Positions 8,349-15,868 are shown, counted from the first letter of the stretch. The stretch is DNA of 34,165 bases from an uncultured Oscillospiraceae bacterium (GCA_947631845.1 CANRMY010000026.1:1-34165), one strand, 5' to 3'. Notes: generated by a model not told the origin, from the letters alone. Program-made: numbers and translations.

Positions 8349-9221
8349 TCAGTTCTCCTTCTCCCGCTTCAAAACAAGGTTCAAAAAGGCGTTGATGAGC
8401 ATGATAAAGAGGAACAGCACAAGGCCGATGGAGAAAAGCGCCTGCCGCTGTAAGCTCCCGTCCTGAGAGTAGTTGAGCTCGATGGAAATGCCCGTGGTGA
8501 GGAAACGGACGGATTTTGTGAGACTTGGCATATTGGCCACGTTTCCCGCCACCATCATAATGGCCATAGCCTCCCCGATGGCCCGCCCGATGCCCAGCAC
8601 CACCGCCGCCGCGATGCCGCTCTTGGCGGCGGGGGCCGAGACGTGGAAATATGTCTCCAATTTTGTGGCCCCCAAAGCCAGACTGGCCTCCTCATACTCC
8701 TTCGGCACCGCCTCCAGGGCCGTCTCGGAGAGGGAGATGATGTTGGGGAGGATCATTATGGCGAGGACAATGATGGCCGCCAGTAAGCTGTCCCCGGCGG
8801 GCAGGTCCAGCCAATTCCGCAGCGCCGGGACAAGGACGCACATTCCCACGAGGCCATAGACCACCGAGGGGATCCCCGCCAGCAGGCTCACGGCGGGCCG
8901 GATAACGTTTGCAAGCCATTTCGGGGCGGCCTTGGCGAGAAATACCGCCGTGAAAAACCCGATGGGCACGCCAATGACCACGGCCCCCGCCGTGCCGTAT
9001 ACGGAGGTTAGGATGAGCGGCAAAATGCCGTATTGATTTTGCCCCGCCGCCCAGGTCTTTCCGAAAAGAAACCTCCCAAACCCGATCTCCCGTATGGCCG
9101 GGAGGCCGGAGATGATGAGATACACGCTGATGAGCAGCACGAACCCCACCGCCATAAGACCGCAGAGGGTAAAGATAAGCTGCATGGCCCGCTCCGCCGC
9201 TTTCAATTTCGCCTTTTTCAT
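8349..9221 (-). CDS. pstC: Phosphate ABC transporter permease PstC
   Basis: The second membrane subunit, 290 residues with about six helices. Diagnostic stretches are GILPLILTSVYGTAGAVVIG, LLAGIPSVVYGLVGM, the coupling loop AVPKEYEEASLALGATK and GRAIGEAMAIMMVAGN. It lies one base after pstS and one base before pstA, so the four Pst genes form one tightly coupled transcription unit. Confidence 0.93.
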   Translation of the reverse strand: MKKAKLKAAERAMQLIFTLCGLMAVGFVLLISVYLIISGLPAIREIGFGRFLFGKTWAAGQNQYGILPLILTSVYGTAGAVVIGVPIGFFTAVFLAKAAPKWLANVIRPAVSLLAGIPSVVYGLVGMCVLVPALRNWLDLPAGDSLLAAIIVLAIMILPNIISLSETALEAVPKEYEEASLALGATKLETYFHVSAPAAKSGIAAAVVLGIGRAIGEAMAIMMVAGNVANMPSLTKSVRFLTTGISIELNYSQDGSLQRQALFSIGLVLFLFIMLINAFLNLVLKREKEN

Positions 9222-9222
9222 G

Positions 9223-10035
9223 TCAGTTGGGGTACACCGCGCCCGCGGCGGCTATGTACGCGGCGGCCTCGGCGCTGGTGGCGAAGCCCAGGAACGCCTG
9301 GGCGGCCTCGGAGAGCTCCACGCCCTTCTTGGTGACCATGACGAAGGGGCGCTGGATGGTGTAAGTGCCGTCCTTGACGGTGGCCTCGCTGGGTGCCACG
9401 CCGTTGACCTTCACCGCTGTAACCGTGTCGTTCACCGCTGAGAGGCTGGCGTAGCCGATGGCGTTCTCGTTCCCCGTTACGTTGCCGATGACGTCGCCGG
9501 TGGAGCCGTACTCATTGGTGTAGACGCAAGCGCCCTCCACCCCTACGATCTCCTCAAAGGCCGTGCGGGTGCCGGAGCCGTCCTCACGGCCGTACACCGC
9601 AATGGGGGCGTCGGCGCCGCCAAGTTCAGACCAATTCGTGATCTTCCCGGTGAAGATGTCCGCGATTTGCTCCGTGGTCAGGTCGGAGACGGGATTTTTG
9701 GGGTTCACCACCACCGCCACGCCGTCCAGCGCCACCACATGGGCGACCGCGCCCTTGTCCATCTCCTCCTGCTTCAACTCCCGGCTGGAGAGCCCTAAGT
9801 CGCAGGTCCCGTCCAGCACCCCGCTGATGCCGGACCCGGACCCGGTGCCGGAGTAGTTGACGGTGATGTCCGGCTCCTTCTCCCGGAACGCCTCCGTCAG
9901 CGCCCCCATCACGTCCGCCATGGACGTGGACCCGTCGGTGTTGACCGTGCCGGACATGCCGTCCTCCGAACAGCCGGCCAGAAGGGCCACAAGCATCACG
10001 GCGGCGACCACCATCGCCAAAATTTTCTTTTTCAT
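9223..10035 (-). CDS. pstS: Phosphate-binding lipoprotein PstS
   Basis: The extracellular phosphate receptor of the importer, 270 residues. A signal peptide ends in the lipobox LLAGC with Cys22 as the lipidation site. Phosphate-contact segments are visible: TDGSTSM near the mature start, GTGSGSGISGVLDG and LGLSSRELKQEE. Later blocks (TNWSELGG, VYGREDGSGTRTAFEEIVG) are standard PstS. The ribosome site AAGGAG lies about 10 nt before the ATG. It is first in the pst operon, with a Pho-type promoter directly upstream. Confidence 0.95.
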   Translation of the reverse strand: MKKKILAMVVAAVMLVALLAGCSEDGMSGTVNTDGSTSMADVMGALTEAFREKEPDITVNYSGTGSGSGISGVLDGTCDLGLSSRELKQEEMDKGAVAHVVALDGVAVVVNPKNPVSDLTTEQIADIFTGKITNWSELGGADAPIAVYGREDGSGTRTAFEEIVGVEGACVYTNEYGSTGDVIGNVTGNENAIGYASLSAVNDTVTAVKVNGVAPSEATVKDGTYTIQRPFVMVTKKGVELSEAAQAFLGFATSAEAAAYIAAAGAVYPN

Positions 10036-10084
10036 AACAGTTGTTCTCCTTTTTTACACATTTTCGCTTTCGCGTTACAGGTAT

Positions 10085-10140
10085 ATTGTACAGCACCAAT
10101 CATCAAATCCGCTGCCTTGCAATCATCAAATCCTTGTAAA
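10085..10140 (-). promoter_or_regulatory. pstS promoter with Pho-box candidates
   Basis: Reading the minus strand, TTTACA (10140-10135) is followed by two copies of GGATTTGATGATTG (10133-10120 and 10110-10097) spaced 23 bp apart, about two helical turns. The -10 TACAAT is at 10090-10085. The last TTTGAT element ends 11 bp before the -10, the same geometry as upstream of phoP, and there is no good -35 hexamer. This fits an activator-dependent Pho promoter. Confidence 0.6.
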
Positions 10141-10163
10141 GTCTGCTTCCGTCAAAATAACGC

Positions 10164-10193
10164 TTGACAACCGCCTGTCCCGTCTGGTACAAT
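10164..10193 (+). promoter_or_regulatory. Sigma-A promoter for the structured leader and the ion transporter
   Basis: A perfect -35 TTGACA (10164-10169) and -10 TACAAT (10188-10193) are separated by 18 bp. The predicted start is near 10200, so transcription would begin directly at the AAAAGGGAGTAG leader. The promoter is back to back with the pstS promoter. Confidence 0.7.
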
Positions 10194-10199
10194 TCCACC

Positions 10200-10503
10200 G
10201 TAAAAGGGAGTAGTTGGCGCCCCAAGGGCGCGGAGCGACTCGTCACCACGCTTTAAGGTGACGGAAGTCGAACTACACCGGTTTCTGACGGCGGATTTGC
10301 GCCCATGCCGCGTCGAAGCCCTTGGAAATACGAAAGTATTCCCTGCAGGCTTTTCCTTGCCTGGACACAAATCCGCTCGCCAGAAACTGCTTCGCACTCC
10401 ACGCGGCGCAGTTCGACTCCCGTCACCTTTGGGCCGGGCCGCCCTGGACGATAGATCCATTGCGAGACTTTTACCGCAAAAACGCGGTAGAAGTCTCTTT
10501 TTT
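10200..10503 (+). ncRNA. Structured leader RNA, yybP-ykoY (Mn2+) riboswitch-like, with terminator
   Basis: The leader begins AAAAGGGAGTAG, then a GCGCCC/GGGCGC hairpin, CTCGTCACCACG and CACCGGTTTCTGAC, all resembling conserved parts of the yybP-ykoY manganese aptamer (AAAGGGGAGUAG, GUCGUCA, CCGGCUU). It also has a very long rod. Positions 10255-10274 pair with 10410-10429 (19 of 20), 10281-10287 with 10381-10387, and 10291-10299 with 10368-10376, capped by a GAAA-loop hairpin near 10332. CGTCACC at 10241-10247 can instead pair with GGTGACG at 10257-10263, so alternative folds exist. A terminator ends the element. The class is my best match; a Na+-responsive leader or an independent RNA are alternatives. 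Confidence 0.5.
10465..10503 (+). terminator. Intrinsic terminator between leader RNA and transporter gene
   Basis: Stem 10465-10477 (AGACTTTTACCGC) pairs with 10484-10496 (GCGGTAGAAGTCT) through 13 positions including one U-G. The loop is AAAAAC and CTTTTTT follows. It lies 24 bp before the transporter start codon, as expected for the expression platform of a transcription-controlling leader. Confidence 0.8.
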
Positions 10504-10526
10504 GCCGCGAAATTCGGGAGGGTTTT

Positions 10527-11795
10527 ATGAAAATCTTCGCGCTTATTCTCTTCATCGTCACCTACGCCCTGATGATCGCCCTGCAAAAGGTGCGGCCCTG
10601 GATCGCCCTGGGCAGTGCCGCCGTGTTCGTCGTCGCCGGGATCGTCCCCCTCGCCGACATATTTCCCTCCATCGACTTCAACGTTCTCTTGATGCTGGCG
10701 GGGACCATGGGGACCGTGTCGCTGTTCATCGCCTCCGGTATGCCGGGGAGGCTGGCGGAGATTCTTCTTCAAAAGGCGCCCAACACCATGTGGGTGGCCG
10801 TGGCCATGTCCCTCTTTGCCGGTATCGTCTCCGCCTTCATCGACAACGTGGCGACAGTGTTGATGATCGCACCGGTGGGGATGGCCGTGGCGAAGAAGCT
10901 GAAAATCTCCCCCGTGCCGCTGATTATCTGCATCGCTGTCAGCTCCAACCTGCAGGGCGCGGCCACATTGGTGGGGGACACCACCAGCGTCATGCTGGGC
11001 GGCTACGCCGGTATGGATTTTCTGGACTTCATCTTCATGGACGGCCGCCCCGGCATCTTCTTCGCTGTGGAGCTGGGGGCCCTGGTCACCGTCCCCGTCA
11101 TCATGTTCATCTTCCGGCATGACCGGCAGAAGGTGGAGACAGCGAGGGAGACGCAGGTCCGGGATTATTTTCCCACTGTCCTCCTGCTTGCCAACATCGC
11201 CCTGCTCATCGGCGCATCCTTCATCCCAAATAAGCCCTCCGTCACCAACGGGCTCATCTGCGTGGCCGTGTTCCTCACGGGCGCCGTGAAGGCCGCGCTG
11301 TCCGCCCGCGGCCTTACTCCCGTGAAAAAGACCCTCCGGGACATTGACTATGAGACGATTTTGCTTCTGGCGGGCCTCTTTATCGTCATCCGGGGCATCA
11401 CCAACGCCGGGATCATCGACGACATAAGTGGCATCTTCGTAAAGCTGGGCGGGAATCACATTTTCCTTCTCTACACCGTCATCGTCTGGGGCTCGGTGCT
11501 GATCTCCGCCTTTGTGGACAATATCCCCTACGTGGCCACCATGCTCCCGGTGATCCAGGGGGTGGCCGCCGCCATGGGCGTGGAGCCCACGCTTTTGTAC
11601 TTCGGCCTTCTCTCCGGCGCTACCCTGGGCGGAAACCTGACCCCCATCGGCGCCTCGGCTAACATCGCGGGGATCGGTATCCTGAGAAAAGCTGGCTATG
11701 AGGTCAAGACCGCTGACTTTGCCCGTATCGGCGTGCCCTTCACCCTCTGCGCCGTGCTGACCGGGTATCTCTTCTGCTGGTTCGTGTGGGGATGA
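10527..11795 (+). CDS. ArsB/NhaD-type (ion transporter superfamily) membrane permease
   Basis: A polytopic inner-membrane protein of 422 residues with about eleven helices. The two halves repeat the same signatures: VSAFIDNVATVLMIAP with NLQGAATLVGDTTSVMLGG in the first, and ISAFVDNIPYVATMLPV with GATLGGNLTPIGASANIAG in the second. This is the inverted-repeat architecture of the ArsB/NhaD/SLC13-like superfamily, whose members move Na+, arsenite or dicarboxylates. Substrate is not readable from sequence. The ribosome site GGGAGGG lies about 5 nt before the ATG. It sits behind a structured leader with a terminator, so expression is probably ligand-gated; if the leader is Mn-responsive a metal-related role is likely. 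Confidence 0.8.
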   Translation: MKIFALILFIVTYALMIALQKVRPWIALGSAAVFVVAGIVPLADIFPSIDFNVLLMLAGTMGTVSLFIASGMPGRLAEILLQKAPNTMWVAVAMSLFAGIVSAFIDNVATVLMIAPVGMAVAKKLKISPVPLIICIAVSSNLQGAATLVGDTTSVMLGGYAGMDFLDFIFMDGRPGIFFAVELGALVTVPVIMFIFRHDRQKVETARETQVRDYFPTVLLLANIALLIGASFIPNKPSVTNGLICVAVFLTGAVKAALSARGLTPVKKTLRDIDYETILLLAGLFIVIRGITNAGIIDDISGIFVKLGGNHIFLLYTVIVWGSVLISAFVDNIPYVATMLPVIQGVAAAMGVEPTLLYFGLLSGATLGGNLTPIGASANIAGIGILRKAGYEVKTADFARIGVPFTLCAVLTGYLFCWFVWG

Positions 11796-11817
11796 TTCTA
11801 TCAAGGAGACGATTATT

Positions 11818-12315
11818 ATGAAACACGAATGTAAGGTCGCCCTGCTGTGGTCAGACCTCGATGAAAAGGCCATGACCCTGAACGTCTGCAAGCAGGCCGC
11901 CGGAGTCAGAGGCGGAGGAGTGAAGGTCACAAGGCCGAAAACGGAGACCTCCATCCGCAGAATCTCTCTGTCGCAGGAGACCATCGACGTCCTGAAACGG
12001 GAGCATGAAAAACACCCCGAGCTTGAGATCATGTTCCCCTCCCCGAAGACGCTGGGGATATACTACCCTGATTCCGTCACAGCCATCCACAACAAAATAC
12101 TCAAAAGCGCCAGCCTCCCGCACATCCGCCTGCACGATTTGAGACATACCTTCGCCACCTTGGCGCTCCAAAACGGCGTAGACGTAAAGACAGTGTCCTC
12201 CATCCTCGGTCACTTCGACGCCGGCTTTACCCTCCGCACCTATACCCACGTCACCACAAAAATGCAGGAGGAAGCCGCCGCCACCATGGGCAAGCTGATC
12301 GGGGCGAGCGTATGA
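11818..12315 (+). pseudogene. Tyrosine recombinase/integrase, C-terminal catalytic fragment (copy 1)
   Basis: This is the C-terminal part of a phage/ICE-type tyrosine integrase. HDLRHTFATLALQNGVDVKT, the SSILGHF box and the nucleophile tyrosine in TLRTYTHVT are intact. The SAM-like core-binding domain and the first catalytic Arg (normally in a T-G-x-R-x-x-E box) are missing. Match begins exactly at the V-A-L-L-W strand (base 11836). An ATG at 11818 with AAGGAG upstream could still produce a 165-residue protein. Without the first Arg it should not recombine DNA. It forms part of a 0.7-kb repeat whose other copy is at 33233-33933. Confidence 0.8.
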
Positions 12316-12536
12316 GTAAAAATGACACAGCCATAACTAAAAAAAGGCCGTGGGAGCCAAAATCCCGCGGCCTTGTGCTATCTCGTCCTTTCCGCTCCAA
12401 ATTCCCGTTGGGGTCAGAAGTGGGTCAGAACGCGATCAAGCCGAAATCTATCGGAGGGAAGGGATGGGAAGGGGAACCGTCAGGGTTCCCCTTCTGATTC
12501 AATCACTTACCCTCCTCCACCACGAAAAAACCGCCC
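11836..12536 (+). repeat. 0.7-kb direct repeat, copy 1 (recombinase fragment plus hairpin region)
   Basis: Aligned with 33233-33933. Both begin at the same codon of a tyrosine recombinase and run to the same stop with no indel. They continue through roughly 220 bp of non-coding DNA that is even better conserved than the coding part: a GGCCGTGGGA hairpin, the tandem GGGTCAGAA-GT-GGGTCAGAA at 12411-12430, and the hairpin 12468-12494 (GAAGGGGAACC / GGTTCCCCTTC). Better conservation outside the gene suggests that the non-coding part is the functional piece, such as an attachment or recombinase-binding region. Confidence 0.75.
12338..12374 (-). terminator. Hairpin with U-run on the minus strand
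   Basis: Stem AAGGCCGTGGGA (12344-12355) pairs with TCCCGCGGCCTT (12363-12374), with one G-U pair and a 7-nt loop. On the minus strand it is followed by seven T residues. It would end leftward transcripts and shield the transporter gene from them. The matching hairpin at 33741-33771 has a perfect A-T at the G-U position. Confidence 0.6.
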
Positions 12537-12557
12537 AAACGGGCGGTTTTTTCGTGG
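12520..12557. terminator. Bidirectional terminator at the end of the serine-recombinase operon
   Basis: A perfect 17-bp stem, CCACGAAAAAACCGCCC against GGGCGGTTTTTTCGTGG, with loop AAAC. It supplies GC-rich stem plus T-run on both strands. It lies 60 bp past the last gene of the leftward operon. In repeat copy 2 the right half of this hairpin is lost, so homology stops in its middle. Confidence 0.8.
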
Positions 12558-12617
12558 AATAAGCGGTTAAAACTCCTACTACCGAAAAGCTTTGAGGCGC
12601 AACGGCTTTCAGGTTCC

Positions 12618-12968
12618 TCACCGTTCAATTCTCTCAGCTTTTGAAAGATCAAACAAAATCAGGCTCCGTGTCCGAATAAGCTCGCCATGTGCGCGGTACG
12701 AACGGGTCATGTCCCATGAATACAGCGCCGCCAGAGCGGAGCAAAGCCGGGTGCTGGATATCTCAAAGGGCCGGCCGCTCCGGTAAACCTCATCGGGTAC
12801 TTCATGGGACTTAAAGTCTCTCTTTTGATAAGGCGACAGCGCCAGGGATCCGCCGCCGGGAGAGATCATGAAGCAGACGCGGCGCGGGCACCCGATCCCC
12901 CGAAGAGCCTCCAGGAATACGCGGATCCGGCAGGACTTCAGGTAAAAAGAGATATACGCCTCACCCAT
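12618..12968 (-). CDS. Stand-alone recombinase-C-terminal-domain protein, smallest paralogue
   Basis: A 116-residue protein of no established family name. It starts at ATG 12968, overlapping the upstream stop by one base (TGATG). It resembles the domain at the C-terminus of the serine recombinase of this operon: a strand-rich start (CRIRVFLEALRGIGCPRRV), a basic-polar middle (LALSPYQKRDFKS), a FEISSTRLCSALAALYSWD helix and the closing SYRAHGELIRTRSLILFDL. The last two blocks align with the recombinase's FGAALFEIMGWD and IYKVRG...ERIILFNL. It lacks the leading D-L-x-G-Y-Q-V block that the other copies have. No transmembrane segment or catalytic motif is visible. A DNA- or recombinase-binding role is a guess from context. 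Confidence 0.6.
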   Translation of the reverse strand: MGEAYISFYLKSCRIRVFLEALRGIGCPRRVCFMISPGGGSLALSPYQKRDFKSHEVPDEVYRSGRPFEISSTRLCSALAALYSWDMTRSYRAHGELIRTRSLILFDLSKAERIER

Positions 12969-13426
12969 CACGCCTCTCTCTTGCCCTTTCCCCTCCAGGT
13001 TTCCGGATGGGAAAAGTCGAAGAGGAGCATGATCTTGCTGTCTGCGGAGACGATCCTCCCCTTGGCGCGGTAGGTATTTTCCTTCTCCCACTGCCACACC
13101 TCATAGATGGCGGAGGAAAACTTCACACTCTCCATTCGTTTGGGCGCGAACTCCTTGATGTTTTTCCGCCAGAGGATGGCGTCTTTATCCTTTGCCGTCA
13201 CAGGGGTGACCAGTATACATTTCCGCGCCGGATTGATCTCCATTCGGATGCGTTCGCAGTTGTTGAGCGCGGTCAAGGCGATCTTGTTGAAGGTAATGCC
13301 CGAGGGCCAAATGGTACAGGCGGGCGTATCATAGATGCTGCGGCTGGAAAAATAGTCGGAGCTGACCACCTGAAAGCCTTCCAGGGATATCTCCTCTATA
13401 CCGGTCTTGAAATGTTTTTCGTCCAT
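12968..13426 (-). CDS. Stand-alone recombinase-C-terminal-domain protein, middle paralogue
   Basis: A 152-residue protein homologous to the C-terminal domain of the neighbouring serine recombinase. Shared blocks in order are GFQVVSSDYF, ACTIWPSGITFNKIALTAL, then IRMEINPARKCILVTP, AILWRKN, SAIYEVWQWEKENTYRAKG and IMLLFDF. It begins 11 bp after the upstream gene stops and overlaps the downstream gene by one base, so it is co-translated with both. The tail after LLFDF is short and basic. The part after the domain (P-x-E-W-x-x-x-F-G in the recombinase) is absent. No enzymatic motif is seen and the function is unknown. Confidence 0.65.
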   Translation of the reverse strand: MDEKHFKTGIEEISLEGFQVVSSDYFSSRSIYDTPACTIWPSGITFNKIALTALNNCERIRMEINPARKCILVTPVTAKDKDAILWRKNIKEFAPKRMESVKFSSAIYEVWQWEKENTYRAKGRIVSADSKIMLLFDFSHPETWRGKGKREA

Positions 13427-13437
13427 ATTCTGTCACC

Positions 13438-14037
13438 TTATATTTTATCGCTCGTGATATAGCCGTTGGCAAGATCGACCTTATATTCCTGCTCGTGATC
13501 CTTCACGGGAATGCCGAAATAGTCACGCCATTCTCCCGGAAGACAGGATCTTGTTTTCGGCCCTCCGAGAAACAGCTCAAAATCGCTCAGCTTGAACAGG
13601 AACAGCGCCTCTCCCTCGTATACAGCCGGTCTTCCCATGATCTTGTACCTGTATTCGGGATCCCATCCCATCAGATCAAACACCTTCCCGGCGAAGATCC
13701 TGCAAAGCATATCCCGAGCCAAAAGCTCCTTTTCCCCGCCTCCCTTTGCCCAACGGAGGGAATCGGGGGCGTCCGGGGAGCAGGGCCGGATGATCAGGCG
13801 TTTCTGCTCCGGATGTACCAGTATCAGAATGTGTGTCGCTCCGGGGAACCTTCTGAGGCAAGCCATATTGAATTTGATCCGTGTGGGCCAGATCGTGACG
13901 GACGGTTCCCTTGTGTGGGCAAACAGCTCGCCTCTTGTCACCTGATACCCCGCCAGATCCGCAATGAGCTCCGTCTCATCGTCCCTGATCAGTTTCGCGT
14001 TATTAAAAACGTTATCGAGCGCCTCCTGATCCGACAT
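13438..14037 (-). CDS. Stand-alone recombinase-C-terminal-domain protein, full-length paralogue
   Basis: A 199-residue protein. ATG 14037 is used because it lies inside the recombinase end (26-bp overlap) with AAGGAGG upstream; the frame upstream of it is antisense-free but unsupported. It matches the recombinase C-terminus over its whole length: LAGYQVTRGELFAHTREPSV, TIWPTRIKFNMACLRRF, ILVHPEQKRLIIRPC, SLRWAK, KVFDLMGWDPEYRYKIMG and LFLFKL. A second region then matches, LPGEWRDYFGIPVKDHE against the recombinase's FFPEEWEGEFGDEFYDH. This copy is therefore the recombinase tail without the recombinase. It could compete for, or cooperate on, the same target as the fused domain (inference). Confidence 0.7.
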   Translation of the reverse strand: MSDQEALDNVFNNAKLIRDDETELIADLAGYQVTRGELFAHTREPSVTIWPTRIKFNMACLRRFPGATHILILVHPEQKRLIIRPCSPDAPDSLRWAKGGGEKELLARDMLCRIFAGKVFDLMGWDPEYRYKIMGRPAVYEGEALFLFKLSDFELFLGGPKTRSCLPGEWRDYFGIPVKDHEQEYKVDLANGYITSDKI

Positions 14038-15847
14038 ATGTGTTTTTCGCCTCCTTGATAAGTTCTTCGGCAAGAGATTTGACGTCTTCCTCAGAGGGCG
14101 TGGAGAACTGCTCGATTCCAGGCGCCGGGATGCTGGCTTTTCCCGCTCTCCACTCGGTGTCCCCCGATAGATAGTAGATATCGTTCTCCGCGATATGGTC
14201 ATAGAACTCATCCCCAAATTCCCCCTCCCATTCCTCGGGGAAGAACTCCGCCCGCCGCTTTTTGACGCCGTCTTGCCCCGGTATTTCAACCAGGACGGCC
14301 CCCACGGCAGAGCACAGATTGAATAAGATGATCCTTTCATCGCCTCGGGTCATCCAGGTGCCCCGGACTTTATATATGCAGTCCGGGTCCCAACCCATGA
14401 TCTCAAACAGGGCCGCCCCGAAATGAGGGCAGCTGAGACTTTTGGAGTAAATTCCCGCCGCGTCCTCCGCCCTCCAGCGAATGCTGTGTATTGCTCCCTG
14501 ACCGCAGGGCCGTATCGCCAGCTTGCGCTCGGAGGCGTGAAGGAGGAGCTGGATATGTCCCACATCGGCAAACCTTCTTACACACCAGGTGTTAAAGGTG
14601 ATACGGCCTTTTGAAACAGTGAGGGACGGGCCGTCATATCGTATCTGTGTAAATTGATTTCGCACAACCTGATATCCCGTGAGGTCGAAAGCGGAGAAGG
14701 ATTTTTTGGGGACGTGGGTCTCCCGTCCCTTTTTCCTGACGCTGTTGGAGGAATCAAAATACGGTGCCGGTTCTTCGTTTACCCAGTGGTGGTTGATGGG
14801 GACGAACCCTCGAAAGATCCCTTCATCTATGACATGGATGCCGGGCAGGGAGCCCTGAATATGGTGCTTCCTGTTCTGGATCAGTACCTGGACCAGCTCA
14901 AACTCTTCTCGGGAGATTATGGCCTCATGCTTATTTTTCAAGCGCCACTGATCTCTGTCGCCGCGGTTTTTCCTGTGGGTGTGGTCAAACAGGTCGCTTG
15001 TAAAGGTTTTCCATGTCAAAATATCGCCGCAGTAGCGCTCATTGGAAAGGATGTATCTTATGGAACCGGCGCTCCACATGGCGGAACCGGTTTTTGTCCG
15101 GCATCCGATGTCGGTGAGGAAGGCGGCGATACTCTCCACGGATCTGCCGCTCAGATATGCGCCAAATATGAACCGCACGATCTTGGCTTCCTCGCGGTTC
15201 ACGGTCAGGGGAGCGTCCTTGACATATCTACCAGAGGCATCCTTTTGCCTGTCGTAGCCCAACAGCGGAGGCGTCAGGGCTTTCTCATCCTTAAAGCGCT
15301 GGGTGAGCGACCATATCATCGCCTCTCTCTTTTTGACGGATTCCTCCTCGGCGAACTTTGCCAGAAACGTCAACATAAAATCGGAGTTTTCATCCAGCGT
15401 ATTCAGCCCGTCCGTTTCAAAAAACACGCCCACCGGCGGATCCAGTTTTTTGAGGCGGCGGATCAGCGAGACGCAGTCGATCAGATTCCGGGCAAAACGG
15501 GAGACGCTTTTTGTTACAATGAGGTCGTATTCTCCCCGTTCACAGGCCGCGATCATCTCGTTGAACTGTGTCCGGTTCTTCAGCGAAGTACCGGAAATAC
15601 CTTCATCCGCGTAAATACGGCGAAGATCCCAATTTGGCCGCTCACGGGCCACTTGCCGGTAGTGCGCCTGCTGCAGCTCATAGGAGGAGAGCTGCTCGTC
15701 GCTCCCGGTGGACACCCGGCAATAGGCGCAGGTACGAAAGATCCTGTTTTGGTCATTGAGGCTGATCTTGGGCTTCGCGGGTATGTAGACCTTGTCGCCG
15801 GCGCTCTGGGATTGGTACATCCTTCCGATCTCTTCGCGGCGATCCAT
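14012..15847 (-). CDS. Large serine recombinase with a non-canonical C-terminal domain
   Basis: A site-specific recombinase of the resolvase/invertase superfamily, 611 residues. Its catalytic domain (about 36-185) has CAYCRVST with nucleophile Ser46, YADEGISGTS and KSVSRFARN. The recombinase domain (about 195-330) reads PLLGYDRQKDASGRYV...IRYILSNERYCGD...HEAIISREEFELVQ. Large serine recombinases normally follow with a zinc ribbon (two Cys pairs) and coiled coil. Here there is no Cys cluster. A linker (IFRGFVPINHHW) leads to a 130-residue domain (386-515) and a P-E-E-W-x-x-x-F-G tail. The same domain occurs alone in three downstream genes. It sits downstream of an XRE regulator. It probably moves or inverts a DNA segment; the att sites are not identified. 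Confidence 0.88.
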   Translation of the reverse strand: MDRREEIGRMYQSQSAGDKVYIPAKPKISLNDQNRIFRTCAYCRVSTGSDEQLSSYELQQAHYRQVARERPNWDLRRIYADEGISGTSLKNRTQFNEMIAACERGEYDLIVTKSVSRFARNLIDCVSLIRRLKKLDPPVGVFFETDGLNTLDENSDFMLTFLAKFAEEESVKKREAMIWSLTQRFKDEKALTPPLLGYDRQKDASGRYVKDAPLTVNREEAKIVRFIFGAYLSGRSVESIAAFLTDIGCRTKTGSAMWSAGSIRYILSNERYCGDILTWKTFTSDLFDHTHRKNRGDRDQWRLKNKHEAIISREEFELVQVLIQNRKHHIQGSLPGIHVIDEGIFRGFVPINHHWVNEEPAPYFDSSNSVRKKGRETHVPKKSFSAFDLTGYQVVRNQFTQIRYDGPSLTVSKGRITFNTWCVRRFADVGHIQLLLHASERKLAIRPCGQGAIHSIRWRAEDAAGIYSKSLSCPHFGAALFEIMGWDPDCIYKVRGTWMTRGDERIILFNLCSAVGAVLVEIPGQDGVKKRRAEFFPEEWEGEFGDEFYDHIAENDIYYLSGDTEWRAGKASIPAPGIEQFSTPSEEDVKSLAEELIKEAKNTYVGSGGAR

Positions 15848-15868
15848 GCTGTCAGCTCCTTTTTCTGT

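Noticed and set aside
10152-12032. 626-codon minus-strand open frame
   Set aside because: It is antisense to the transporter gene and to the leader RNA, rich in His, Gly and Asp as typical for shadow frames of G+C-rich genes, and has no domain or ribosome site.
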